Source: Paracoccus tegillarcae (GTDB lineage: Bacteria; Pseudomonadota; Alphaproteobacteria; Rhodobacterales; Rhodobacteraceae). From it: 64,000 nucleotides of DNA. Numbering within the stretch: the first letter of the stretch is position 1; each line of letters starts with the position of its first letter. Below the pieces are notes generated by a model. That model had not been told where the DNA came from. It worked only from the letters and a program-made list of their open reading frames with translations, and did no database searches. Location: contig NZ_CP025408.1 of the NCBI RefSeq assembly GCF_002847305.1, positions 3,245,001-3,309,000 of the forward strand, read 5' to 3'. A program made the position numbers and the translations under genes. Below, piece after piece: positions 25,546 to 34,172 of this stretch.

Positions 25546-25992
25546 GCGGATTGCTGTTTCCTCTTTGGCGGTGCGGATCACCACCATCGTGAAAAACCGC
25601 GATACATTGGTTTTGTCGCGAAACAGGCGTTCGCAAAGCGCATCGAATTCTTCCATGTCGCGCAGGCGCATGATCAGAACCACGTCGCTTTGGCCGGTCA
25701 CGGCATAGGCTTGCGCGACGGCCTCTTCCCTCAGTGCCAGTTGCAGAAACCGGCGTTGTTGCTGTTCGCCGTGCTGGATCAATTCGACCGTGATGATGGA
25801 CTTCAGGCCGCGACCGGCCTTGGCCGGGTTCAAAATCGCGACAATGCGGTCGATTACGCCCGAGGCGCGCAACCGTCGAACCCGGCGCAGGCAACTGGAG
25901 GGCGACAACCCGACCTCATCAGCCAATTGGGCATTCGTCCGCGCCGAATCGCGCTGCATCAGGTTCAGGATTTTCCGGTCGATACCGTCCAT
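25540..25992 (-). CDS. Lrp/AsnC-family transcriptional regulator
   Basis: 150 residues from the ATG at 25992, preceded by GGAGG at a five-base spacing (upstream in-frame ATGs are less well placed). The N-terminal winged helix ([37 protein letters not shown]) is followed by the RAM ligand domain. Such regulators sense amino acids or related metabolites as octamers. It is divergent from the membrane protein at 26096, and two palindromes lie between them, so that gene and itself are likely targets. Confidence 0.92.
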   Translation of the reverse strand: MDGIDRKILNLMQRDSARTNAQLADEVGLSPSSCLRRVRRLRASGVIDRIVAILNPAKAGRGLKSIITVELIQHGEQQQRRFLQLALREEAVAQAYAVTGQSDVVLIMRLRDMEEFDALCERLFRDKTNVSRFFTMVVIRTAKEETAIRL

Positions 25993-26005
25993 TCGGACCT
26001 CCATC

Positions 26006-26037
26006 TGCAATAATATTGCACAAAGACGCAATCTTTG
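26006..26037. promoter_or_regulatory. Two adjacent palindromes, probable Lrp-type operator
   Basis: TGCAATAATATTGCA (26006-26020) is a perfect 15-base palindrome. It is followed directly by CAAAGA-N5-TCTTTG (26021-26037). Both lie in the 103-base region between the divergent lrp-like gene and the membrane gene. Repeated short palindromes are what octameric Lrp/AsnC proteins bind. Confidence 0.6.
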
Positions 26038-26095
26038 ACCACATCTGCCATGCGGCTCGTGAGAGGGTCAGGCGGAATCACCGGGAAAGAATGTC

Positions 26096-27088
26096 ATGTC
26101 CGTTATTGCCGTATTCCGCCAAAAGACTTTGGATTTGCTGCATGTCTATGTCGGCCTCGCAAGGCTGATCATCCCGATTGCGATTGCCGCCGAGGCACTG
26201 GCCCGGATGGGTGTCATCACGGCCATCGCGCCGGCGTTTGATCCGGTCATGTCCTTTTACGGCCTGCCACCCGAACTGGGCATCGCCTGGCTGATGGGCA
26301 TGTTGCTTGGCCTCTGGGGCGCGATCACGCTGATCTTTACGCTGGTGCCCGTGTCCGAACTGAGCGTGGCAGATATCACCATCTTTTCCGCGCTGCTGCT
26401 TTTTGCCCATGCGCTGCCCATCGAACAGGCCATCATTCGCCGCGCGGGGCCCGGCCTGCTGGCGACGACACTCATCAGGGTGGCAGGCGGCATGATCTAT
26501 GCAGCCATCCTGCGCGGGATCAGCGCCGCGACCGGCTGGCTGGAACAGCCTCTGCAAGGCACCTGGCAGCCCATGGCGGAAACGCAGGGCTGGGGCGGTT
26601 ATCTGATCGGTCTGACCGAGACAATGGCCTGGATGCTGGTCGTCCTGTTGCTGCTGGGCTGGCTGGTCGAGGCGCTGCAGATCACGGGCATCATGGATCT
26701 GCTGGGCCGGCTGATCGACCCGGTGCTGCGACTGGCCGGCATCGGCGGCGAGGCGCGGCAATTCGCAGTGATCGGCACGCTTTTGGGCGTCGCCTTTGGG
26801 GGCGGGCTGCTGATCCGAGAGGCACAAAGCGGACGGATCCCGCCGCGTCAGATCCTCGCGGCCTGCATCTTCATGGGCTTTTCCCACAGCCTGATCGAGG
26901 ACACCGCCATTGTCATGGCGCTCGGCGCGGACGGGCTGGCGGTGCTGTGGGGCAGGCTGCTCTTTGCGCTGATTGCCACCGCGCTGGTCATGCGTGTGAT
27001 CAACCGATTGCCGCCGTCGGTCTTTGAGGCTTGGCTGTTCCCCGCTGCGCGCTCAAAGGCCGGGCCAGGCCAGGACCGCGCCGCCTGA
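26096..27088 (+). CDS. Nucleoside-recognition (Gate) domain membrane protein
   Basis: 330 residues with about eight membrane helices. Two repeats with the Gate-type pattern are visible, the second carrying TLLGVAFGGGLLIREAQSGRIPPRQILAA and FMGFSHSLIEDTAIVMALG. Gate proteins (YjiG/YjiH, SpmA/SpmB, nucleoside transporter relatives) are thought to move small solutes. The divergent Lrp-family regulator suggests an amino-acid-related substrate, or an export role, but this is inference. Confidence 0.7.
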   Translation: MSVIAVFRQKTLDLLHVYVGLARLIIPIAIAAEALARMGVITAIAPAFDPVMSFYGLPPELGIAWLMGMLLGLWGAITLIFTLVPVSELSVADITIFSALLLFAHALPIEQAIIRRAGPGLLATTLIRVAGGMIYAAILRGISAATGWLEQPLQGTWQPMAETQGWGGYLIGLTETMAWMLVVLLLLGWLVEALQITGIMDLLGRLIDPVLRLAGIGGEARQFAVIGTLLGVAFGGGLLIREAQSGRIPPRQILAACIFMGFSHSLIEDTAIVMALGADGLAVLWGRLLFALIATALVMRVINRLPPSVFEAWLFPAARSKAGPGQDRAA

Positions 27089-27093
27089 CGCCG

Positions 27094-28107
27094 TCATTCA
27101 CGAAATTCTCGCGGCAGGCGTCCGGTTGCGTTGACAAAAGCGCGGCTGAGATGTGCAAGACCGCTATAACCCAAGAGCCGTGCGATCCGCGCCGGATCTT
27201 CGCTGGTTTCACGCAGCATCTGCGCTGCACATTGCAGGCGCAGTTCATTCATCAGATCCAGCGCGCGCTTGGTGTGCTTGTGCTGGCAGGCGGTGTCCAG
27301 TTCGGCCGTCGTCACGCCCAGCTCATGCGCAAGATCGGCGATGGTGCTGCCATCGGCAAAGCGGGTTTCGGCCAGGGTCAGAAACCGGTCAGCCAAGGGC
27401 AGATCGGGGTTTGAGGCGGGCGGACGCTCGATCGGACGGGCCGCCGGTTCCAGTCGCTGCAACCGCAGCGCCAGCAGGCCCAGATGGCATTCGATCGCAG
27501 CTCGGGAGTTTTCGGTATCACGCCGCGCCTCGACCGCCAGATCGTGCAGCAATTGACGCAAGGCCGGATCGTCGTGGTCGACGCGGCCCTCTGTCAGGCG
27601 TGCGGGAAACTCTTGGGTCAGGTGACGGGTCAGGTGCGGGGCGATCAGCAGGACCTGCCCGGCGCAATCCGCCAGCGGCAATGTCGCGAAGGCCGTGCCG
27701 GGGATGAAACACAGGCTGCCAGCGGCAAGCTGCTGTGTACGCCGTGGAAAGTCCAGTTTCAGGCGACCACGGGTTACCCAGATCAGCACCATTTCCCCGC
27801 GGGTCCGCGGTTGCGGGATCGGCGTGCGTCCGCCCCAGACGAAACTGGCCAGCGGCAATGCCTTCAGCGAAGTCGGCTTCGCGCGCGACCGCATCTGCCC
27901 GGTTCGATTGCCAGATTGTGGCAAATATTCGCCGATGAATCCCGCCGCTGTCTCGTCGATCTGCGCGGAATTCACCCCGATCTCGGGTAAAATACGGGCT
28001 TTCAGGGGGGATACTTCCGATGCCGCGCCCTGTTGAGGCATCCCCTTGAACCGACTGGGGGTAAAGGGAAATCCGGATTCGAATGAACCGTCTTTGACGA
28101 TCGACAC
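27094..28107 (-). CDS. AraC-family transcriptional regulator
   Basis: 337 residues. A cupin-like sensor region (about 85-175) is followed by a C-terminal AraC DNA-binding domain with two helix-turn-helix parts: STIADLAHELGVTTAELDTACQ and DPARIARLLGYSGLAHLSRAF, ending TGRLPREFRE. The gene converges on the Gate protein gene (five bases apart). A palindrome lies 27 bases upstream of its start. The first ATG was kept; others downstream (for example at 28041) are possible. Confidence 0.88.
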   Translation of the reverse strand: MSIVKDGSFESGFPFTPSRFKGMPQQGAASEVSPLKARILPEIGVNSAQIDETAAGFIGEYLPQSGNRTGQMRSRAKPTSLKALPLASFVWGGRTPIPQPRTRGEMVLIWVTRGRLKLDFPRRTQQLAAGSLCFIPGTAFATLPLADCAGQVLLIAPHLTRHLTQEFPARLTEGRVDHDDPALRQLLHDLAVEARRDTENSRAAIECHLGLLALRLQRLEPAARPIERPPASNPDLPLADRFLTLAETRFADGSTIADLAHELGVTTAELDTACQHKHTKRALDLMNELRLQCAAQMLRETSEDPARIARLLGYSGLAHLSRAFVNATGRLPREFRE

Positions 28108-28133
28108 CGAGGCAACTCCGACACAACAAGGTC

Positions 28134-28155
28134 TATAGGCGAATTATTGCCTATA
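28134..28155. promoter_or_regulatory. Palindrome upstream of the AraC-family gene
   Basis: TATAGGC-N8-GCCTATA is a perfect inverted repeat between the araC-like gene and miaA. Its size and place suit an operator for the regulator's own promoter; its AT-rich ends could also overlap a -10 element. Confidence 0.45.
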
Positions 28156-28225
28156 ATGCCGTGCAAGTAAAAGAGTTCCTGCAAAAGGCGTCATTGTATC
28201 GGTTTGACTGATGCCATCCCGCCGT

Positions 28226-29104
28226 TCAGCCCACTGCAAGCGGGGTCCAGGCCTTCATGCGATTGCGGAACCAGATGCGCTGTGACTTGGCATATTGACG
28301 GGTCGCGATGATCGCATGATCACGGGCTTCGGCCAGCGTTTGCTCGCCCCGCAGAAAGGCGATCAGGTCCGGCGCGCCGATGGCACGGGCCCATTGCGCC
28401 TCACTGCGCCAATCAGGCAGCACCGCGCGGGCTTCATCCAGCGCGCCCTGTGCCAGCATGGCGTCGAAACGTTGCGCGATCCTGTCCGCAAGCCAGTCAC
28501 GATCAGCCGTCAGCACGATTCGCGTCGCTTGATCAGCGCCAATCAAAGGGGGTGGCGTGTCCGCCTGCCAATCGGCCAGGCCGCGCCCGGTATTCTGCAA
28601 CACCTCCCAGGCGCGCTGCACGCGGGCGGGGTTTTGCAAATCGATGCGGTCGCGGGTCTTGCTGTCCAGCACCGCGATCATCTGCTGCAGGCCGTCGTCC
28701 TGGGCCAACAGCCGATCCCCACTGGTACGGATCGCGGGCGGCGTGGGCGGCACATAGGCCAGTCCTTCGGTCAGCGCGGTCAGATACAGCCCGGTGCCGC
28801 CAACCACAATCAGCCGCCGGTCCATCAACGCAGACAGGTCGCGCAGCCAGTCGCCGACCGAATAGCTGCGATCGGGCGTCACGTGGCCGTAAAGAGCGTG
28901 GGGCAGGGCGGCCTCGTCCTCGGCCGAGGGGCGCGCCGTCAGCACATGCCAACAGGACCAGACCTGCAGCGCATCGGCGTTGACGATCAAACCGCCCTGC
29001 GCCGCTGACACCTGCATTGCCAAAGCGGATTTGCCGCTGGCCGTGGGGCCTGCGATCAGCAGGTGGCGGTCGGGGTCGATGTGGGATAGATCGGTGGATA
29101 TCAT
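28226..29104 (-). CDS. miaA: tRNA dimethylallyltransferase MiaA
   Basis: 292 residues from the ATG at 29104; the frame extends further but MISTDLSHIDPDRHLLIAGPTASGKSALA puts the P-loop where it belongs. GPTASGKS binds the phosphate end of dimethylallyl diphosphate; GGTGLYL and QYAKSQRIWFRNR are family signatures. MiaA adds the isopentenyl group to A37 of tRNAs reading U-starting codons. It uses an isoprenoid precursor made through Dxr, also in this window. Divergent from pyrH. Confidence 0.94.
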   Translation of the reverse strand: MISTDLSHIDPDRHLLIAGPTASGKSALAMQVSAAQGGLIVNADALQVWSCWHVLTARPSAEDEAALPHALYGHVTPDRSYSVGDWLRDLSALMDRRLIVVGGTGLYLTALTEGLAYVPPTPPAIRTSGDRLLAQDDGLQQMIAVLDSKTRDRIDLQNPARVQRAWEVLQNTGRGLADWQADTPPPLIGADQATRIVLTADRDWLADRIAQRFDAMLAQGALDEARAVLPDWRSEAQWARAIGAPDLIAFLRGEQTLAEARDHAIIATRQYAKSQRIWFRNRMKAWTPLAVG

Positions 29105-29117
29105 GGTCTGGCGATGG

Positions 29118-29146
29118 TTGAACCTGATATGCTTTTGCGACATTTT
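29118..29146 (+). promoter_or_regulatory. Possible promoter of the pyrH run
   Basis: TTGAAC (29118-29123) and CATTTT (29141-29146) are spaced 17 bases, 33 bases before the pyrH start. The -10 match is weak. Confidence 0.35.
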
Positions 29147-29178
29147 GCGCGGCAATGAAACCAGCGGGGACCCAAGCC

Positions 29179-29913
29179 ATGACTGATAATGACGGGACCA
29201 AACCCGCGAATTACAAGCGCGTCATGCTGAAGATCTCCGGCGAGGCGCTGATGGGCGATCAGAATTACGGTCTGAACCCACCCACGGTCGCCCGTATCGC
29301 CAATGAGGTCGAATCGGTTCACAAGATGGGCGTCGAGATCTGCATGGTCATTGGCGGCGGCAATATCTTTCGCGGCCTGCAAGGCAGTGCGCAGGGGATG
29401 GAGCGGACCACCGCCGACTACATGGGCATGCTGGCCACGGTGATGAACGCATTGGCGATGCAATCGGCGCTGGAAGCCAAGGGCATCCATACCCGCGTCA
29501 TCAGCGCCATCCGCATGGATGAAGTAGCCGAGCCCTATATCCGCCGCCGCGCCGTGCGCCACCTCGAGAAAAAGCGGATCTGTATCTTTGCGGCAGGCAC
29601 GGGCAATCCGTATTTCACCACTGACACGGCGGCGACGCTGCGCGCCAATGAGATGAACTGCGAGGCGATTTTCAAGGGCACCAAGGTCGACGGGGTCTAT
29701 GACAAGGACCCGCAGAAATTCCCCGATGCGAAACGCTATGACATCGTGACCTATGACGAGGTGCTGCAAAAGCATCTGGGCGTCATGGATGCCTCGGCAA
29801 TCGCACTGGCGCGCGACAACAACCTGCCGATCATCGTCTTTTCGCTGGACGAGCCGGGCGGTTTCCAGGGCATTCTGGAAGGCCGGGGTACATCTACGCG
29901 GGTGCATGACTGA
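29179..29913 (+). CDS. pyrH: Uridylate kinase PyrH
   Basis: 244 residues from the ATG at 29179 (the earlier in-frame ATG at 29155 would add eight residues). [14 protein letters not shown] is the amino-acid-kinase start, [11 protein letters not shown] and [19 protein letters not shown] bind UMP, and [10 protein letters not shown] is the second nucleotide-site loop. It phosphorylates UMP to UDP as a hexamer. It heads a long same-strand run, with only 11 bases to the channel gene. Confidence 0.96.
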   Translation: MTDNDGTKPANYKRVMLKISGEALMGDQNYGLNPPTVARIANEVESVHKMGVEICMVIGGGNIFRGLQGSAQGMERTTADYMGMLATVMNALAMQSALEAKGIHTRVISAIRMDEVAEPYIRRRAVRHLEKKRICIFAAGTGNPYFTTDTAATLRANEMNCEAIFKGTKVDGVYDKDPQKFPDAKRYDIVTYDEVLQKHLGVMDASAIALARDNNLPIIVFSLDEPGGFQGILEGRGTSTRVHD

Positions 29914-29924
29914 CAACCAATACA

Positions 29925-30764
29925 ATGGATTTTCGCGCGCGCGTTGACGCCTGGGTCTTTGGGCCACGGGTGCAGGGGCTGATTACCGTCGTCATCATCT
30001 TCAATGCGGTGATTCTGGGGGTGGAAACCTCGGCGCGCGCCATGGCGCAGGCCGGGCCGATGATCCTGTTGCTGGACAGTTTGTGCCTGGCCATCTTTAC
30101 CGTTGAGATGCTGGCCAAGCTTTATGCGCGGCGACTGACATTCTTCCGGAATGGCTGGAATCTGTTCGATCTGCTGGTTGTAGGCGTGGCTTATCTGCCG
30201 GCGGGCCAGGGTTTTTCCGTCCTGCGCGCGCTGCGAGTGCTGCGGCTGCTCAGAATTGTGTCGGTCACGCCGCGTTTGCGCCGGGTGGTCGAGGGGTTTC
30301 TGGACGCGGTGCCGGGCATGGCATCTGTGTTCCTGCTGATGGGGCTGATCTTCTATGTCTTCGCGGTGATCGCGACCAAGCTGTTCGGGGCGGCCTTTCC
30401 CGAATGGTTTGGCACCTTGGGCGACTCGGCCTATTCGCTGTTTCAGATCATGACATTGGAAAGCTGGTCGATGGGGATCGTGCGCCCGGTCATGCAGGTC
30501 TATCCACAGGCATGGCTGTTCTTTGTGCCGTTCATCCTGATCACGACATTCACGGTGATGAACCTTGTCGTCGGTCTGATCGTGAACTCGATGCAGGACG
30601 CCCATCACGCCGAAGAAAATGAGATGACAGGCGCTTATCGCGACGAGGTACTGGCGCGGTTGAAGGCCATCGAAGAGGCGCTGGTCCAGCAGGCCCCGAG
30701 CGACAGGCAAACGTGCAATGGCAATCAGGCCGCCGATCAATCGTCGCGCGCACGTCAGGATTGA
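29925..30764 (+). CDS. Voltage-gated sodium channel, NavAb/NaChBac type
   Basis: 279 residues, one six-helix subunit of a homotetramer. S4 has gating arginines at R101, R104, R107 and R110 (VLRALRVLRLLR). The pore has TLESWSM at 177-183, the sodium-selective filter of NavAb (NaChBac has TLESWAS), followed by IVRPVM. S6 (about 200-223) has FTVMNLVVGLIVNSM, and the tail continues as a helical, charged region (about 228-255). The closest known relatives are bacterial Nav channels of marine Rhodobacterales and Arcobacter. It lies 11 bases after pyrH and before frr on the same strand. It probably passes sodium across the inner membrane in response to depolarisation. Confidence 0.93.
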   Translation: MDFRARVDAWVFGPRVQGLITVVIIFNAVILGVETSARAMAQAGPMILLLDSLCLAIFTVEMLAKLYARRLTFFRNGWNLFDLLVVGVAYLPAGQGFSVLRALRVLRLLRIVSVTPRLRRVVEGFLDAVPGMASVFLLMGLIFYVFAVIATKLFGAAFPEWFGTLGDSAYSLFQIMTLESWSMGIVRPVMQVYPQAWLFFVPFILITTFTVMNLVVGLIVNSMQDAHHAEENEMTGAYRDEVLARLKAIEEALVQQAPSDRQTCNGNQAADQSSRARQD

Positions 30765-30809
30765 TCGGCGCCATGCGCAAGTTCATGCGTAAAGGTCAGG
30801 GCAAAGGCT

Positions 30810-30838
30810 TTGCCATGCTTCGCCAATGTGGTTACAAG
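30810..30838 (+). promoter_or_regulatory. Possible promoter of frr
   Basis: TTGCCA (30810-30815) and TACAAG (30833-30838) are 17 bases apart, in the 106-base gap between the channel gene and frr. It would let frr and the following genes be transcribed without the channel. Confidence 0.45.
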
Positions 30839-30870
30839 CTGTCAAAAGTACAAATTACGGGCAGACCGAC

Positions 30871-31434
30871 ATGGCTGAGGAATTCGAACTCGATACGGAC
30901 GATCTGGAACGGCGGATGAAGGGTGCGATGGAATCGCTGCGCCAGGAATTCGGCAGTCTGCGCACCGGGCGCGCCTCGGCAAGCATGGTCGAGCCGATCA
31001 TGGTCGATGCCTATGGCAGCCCCACGCCGATCAATCAGGTCGGTACGGTCAACGTCCCCGAACCGCGCATGGTGACCATCAATATCTGGGACAAGGCATT
31101 GGTCGGAAAGGCGGAAAAGGCAATTCGCGAATCCGGTCTGGGCATCAATCCGCAGTTGAACGGCACCATCATCATGCTGCCGATCCCCGAGCTGAACGAG
31201 GAACGCCGCCGCGAACTGACCAAGGTCGCCGCGCAATATGCCGAAAGCGCGCGCGTCGCCGTACGCAACGTCCGCCGCGACGGTATGGATCAGATCAAGA
31301 AGGGCAAGTCGAGCGGCCTTTCCGAGGATGACCAGAAGTTCTGGGAAACCTCGGTCCAAGAGCTGACCGACAAGATGATTGCGGCTGTCGATGAGGCGCT
31401 GGAATCGAAGCAAGCAGAGATCATGCAGGTTTGA
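30871..31434 (+). CDS. frr: Ribosome recycling factor
   Basis: 187 residues from the ATG at 30871. The three-helix bundle and hinge domain are evident: [21 protein letters not shown], then the beta domain with [20 protein letters not shown], then [31 protein letters not shown]. With EF-G it splits the post-termination ribosome. Its stop overlaps the uppS start (TGATG). Confidence 0.97.
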   Translation: MAEEFELDTDDLERRMKGAMESLRQEFGSLRTGRASASMVEPIMVDAYGSPTPINQVGTVNVPEPRMVTINIWDKALVGKAEKAIRESGLGINPQLNGTIIMLPIPELNEERRRELTKVAAQYAESARVAVRNVRRDGMDQIKKGKSSGLSEDDQKFWETSVQELTDKMIAAVDEALESKQAEIMQV

Positions 31435-32183
31435 TGGCAATGGTGGCCGAAAGCGCCAAGATCGCGTCGCAAGGAGGCGCTGGCCGTCAATCGCTGCGCC
31501 ATGTTGCCGTCATCATGGATGGCAACGGGCGTTGGGCAACCGAACGTGGCTGGCCGCGTCTGGTCGGTCATCGTCGCGGCGCGGAACGCGTAAAGCAGAT
31601 CGTTCGCGCCTGCCCCGATATGGGGGTGAACTGGCTGACGGTCTATGCATTCTCGACCGAAAACTGGAAGCGCTCGACCGAAGAAGTGCTGGGTCTGATG
31701 AAGATCTTTCGCCGCTATATCGAGCGCGAGGCCGACGGGCTGTCGACCGAGGGCGTGCGGATGCGTTTTATCGGTGATCGCGGTCGGCTGGACCGCAAAC
31801 TGCAGGACCTGATGCGCGGGATCGAGGCGCGGACCGCTGGCAATACCCGTCTGAATCTGACCGTCGCGATCAATTACGGCGGCCGCGACGAGTTGCTGCG
31901 CGCCTCGACGCGGCTGGCTGAAAAGATTGCATCTGGTCAGTTCGGTGATCGACAACCGACCGAGGCCGATCTGAGCGATTTCCTGGATACCGCGGGCCAT
32001 CCTGATCCCGATCTGGTGATCCGCACCTCGGGTGAGACGCGAACCTCGAACTTCCTGCCCTGGCAGGCGGCCTATGCCGAGTACGAGTTCACCCCGACAT
32101 TATGGCCCGACTTCACGCCCGAACGGCTGGCCGAGATCCTTGATCGCTTTGGTCTGCGCGACCGGCGCTTTGGAGGCGTATGA
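31434..32183 (+). CDS. uppS: Undecaprenyl diphosphate synthase
   Basis: 249 residues from the ATG at 31434. HVAVIMDGNGRWATERGWPR carries the catalytic Asp, with GHRRGAE just after, and FLPWQAAYAEYEFTPTLWPDF is the C-terminal signature. It makes the C55 lipid carrier for peptidoglycan and polysaccharides from isoprenoid units. Joined to frr and cdsA by overlaps (one and four bases). Confidence 0.96.
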   Translation: MAMVAESAKIASQGGAGRQSLRHVAVIMDGNGRWATERGWPRLVGHRRGAERVKQIVRACPDMGVNWLTVYAFSTENWKRSTEEVLGLMKIFRRYIEREADGLSTEGVRMRFIGDRGRLDRKLQDLMRGIEARTAGNTRLNLTVAINYGGRDELLRASTRLAEKIASGQFGDRQPTEADLSDFLDTAGHPDPDLVIRTSGETRTSNFLPWQAAYAEYEFTPTLWPDFTPERLAEILDRFGLRDRRFGGV

Positions 32184-33010
32184 CGCAGAAATCGGCATCC
32201 GGTCGCTGGTCCGATCTGGGCCGGCGCATCACCTCAGCCGCAATCTTGCTGGGGATCGGGCTGGTATTGGCGCTGTCGACCGGCGTTACCCTGCGGCTGT
32301 TCATGTCGTGTTTCGTGGCGCTGACCTTTTGGGAACTGGCAAATATGACCGGCTGGCGGCATCCGTCGATGCACGACACGCCCTTCGGTCGGTCAAGGCC
32401 CATGGTCCTGGCCGGACTGGCCGGCGTCGCGCTGATGATCGCGCTCAGCGACTTTTCGCTGTGGGTCTTGCCGATCCTCGCCATTCCGATCCTTGCAGGG
32501 CTGCCCGGCGCAATCTCGCGTGACCGGCTGACCTATGCCGTCTTTGGCATGGCGATCCTGCTGGTCGGATACGGGCTGGTGGGCATGCGCGAGGAATTCG
32601 GCCTGCCCTTTGTTCTGTGGCTGATCGGTGCCGTCTTTCTGTCTGATATCCTTGGCTATTTCGCTGGAAAGTACTTTGGCGGGCCCAAATTCTGGCCGGC
32701 TGTCAGCCCAAAGAAAACCTGGTCGGGCACGATTGCCGGCTGGGTGGGCGGCGTCATTCTGGGCACGCTCATCTGGCTTAGCGGACATGGCGATCCTGCA
32801 CTGATCTGGGTGACGCCGATGATCATCTTTGCGGGTCAGATGGGTGATATCGCGGAAAGCTGGCTGAAACGCCGGGCAGGGGTCAAGGATAGTTCGAACC
32901 TGATCCCCGGCCATGGCGGGTTCATGGACAGGTTTGACGCGGTTTCGGGTGCCGTCCTGCTGGTGTTGCTCATCAGTCTGGTGATGCAAATCCCGCAGTT
33001 GGTCTTTTAG
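32180..33010 (+). CDS. cdsA: Phosphatidate cytidylyltransferase
   Basis: 276 residues, about eight membrane helices. The C-terminal CDS signature is intact: SWLKRRAGVKDSSNLIPGHGG followed by MDRFD. It makes CDP-diacylglycerol from CTP and phosphatidic acid, the branch point to all phospholipids. Four-base overlap with uppS; four bases separate it from dxr. Confidence 0.94.
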   Translation: MTQKSASGRWSDLGRRITSAAILLGIGLVLALSTGVTLRLFMSCFVALTFWELANMTGWRHPSMHDTPFGRSRPMVLAGLAGVALMIALSDFSLWVLPILAIPILAGLPGAISRDRLTYAVFGMAILLVGYGLVGMREEFGLPFVLWLIGAVFLSDILGYFAGKYFGGPKFWPAVSPKKTWSGTIAGWVGGVILGTLIWLSGHGDPALIWVTPMIIFAGQMGDIAESWLKRRAGVKDSSNLIPGHGGFMDRFDAVSGAVLLVLLISLVMQIPQLVF

Positions 33011-33014
33011 AACC

Positions 33015-34172
33015 ATGCGCAGCGTATCGATTTTTGGCGCGACCGGCTCGGTCGGGGAAAGCGGCTTTGATCTGCTGATGCGGGCAGGTGGCCCGGATGC
33101 ATTCCGCACCGTCGCCCTGACGGGCGGGCGCAATGTTGCGCGTCTGACGGAGATGGCACTGGCCTTGCGCGCCGAAATTGCCGTGACCGCCTTCGACGAT
33201 GCGCTGCCGGCCCTGCGCGAGGCGTTGCAGGGATCGGGCATCGAGGCAGCCGCCGGTACCGGCGCATTGACCGAGGCTGCGATGCGCCCGGCCGACTGGA
33301 CCCTTTCGGCGATCATCGGCGCGGCAGGGTTGGCGCCCGGCATGGCGGCACTGTCACGCGGTGGCACGCTGGCCCTGGCCAACAAGGAATCTCTGGTCTG
33401 TGCGGGCGGCTTGCTGCGCAAGACGGCCATGGCGGGAAATGCCACGATCCTGCCAGTTGATTCTGAGCATTCCGCTATTTTTCAGTCTCTTGGCGCTGAT
33501 AACTTAGATTCCGTCGAGCATATAACCATCACCGCATCCGGCGGGGCCTTTCGCGACTGGCCGATGGAACGACTGGCGTCTGCCACGGTGGCCGAAGCAT
33601 CGGTCCATCCCAACTGGCAGATGGGTCAGCGCATCACCATCGACAGTGCCAGTATGTTCAACAAGGCGATGGAGGTCATTGAAACGCATGAGTTCTTTGA
33701 TCTGCCTGCTGAGAAAATCAAAGTACTGATCCACCCCGAATCCATCCTGCACGCGATGGTCACGCATAAGGATGGCGGCACCATCGCCCATCTCGGACCG
33801 CCTGATATGCGTCATGCCATCGGTTACGCGCTGAACTGGCCTGCACGGCAGCCACTGCCGATCGCACTGCTGGATCTGGCGGCCATCGGCAGCCTGAGCT
33901 TCAGCGAACCGGATGAGGCACGTTGGCCCGCCTTGCGCCTTGCGCGTCAGGTGATTGCTGCGGGCGGCGCGGCAGGCGCGGTGTTCAATGCGGCCAAGGA
34001 ACAGGCGCTGGCTGACTTTATCGGCCAACGCATCGCCTTTACCGAGATGGCGCCGCGTGTCGAGGCGACACTGGACCGCATGGCAAAGCAGCCCCATTTC
34101 GGGCAGGAACCGCACGATTTGTCTACCGTCCTTGACTGGGACCGCGCAGCACGAAAGGCCGCAGCCGCATGA
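33015..34172 (+). CDS. dxr: 1-deoxy-D-xylulose 5-phosphate reductoisomerase
   Basis: 385 residues. FGATGSVGESGFDLL binds NADPH, ANKESLVCAG and PVDSEHSAIFQSL hold the metal and substrate ligands, and MFNKAMEVIETHEFF is the conserved active-site helix. It makes methylerythritol 4-phosphate, the committed step of the non-mevalonate isoprenoid pathway that feeds UppS and MiaA. Overlaps rseP by four bases. Confidence 0.96.
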   Translation: MRSVSIFGATGSVGESGFDLLMRAGGPDAFRTVALTGGRNVARLTEMALALRAEIAVTAFDDALPALREALQGSGIEAAAGTGALTEAAMRPADWTLSAIIGAAGLAPGMAALSRGGTLALANKESLVCAGGLLRKTAMAGNATILPVDSEHSAIFQSLGADNLDSVEHITITASGGAFRDWPMERLASATVAEASVHPNWQMGQRITIDSASMFNKAMEVIETHEFFDLPAEKIKVLIHPESILHAMVTHKDGGTIAHLGPPDMRHAIGYALNWPARQPLPIALLDLAAIGSLSFSEPDEARWPALRLARQVIAAGGAAGAVFNAAKEQALADFIGQRIAFTEMAPRVEATLDRMAKQPHFGQEPHDLSTVLDWDRAARKAAAA

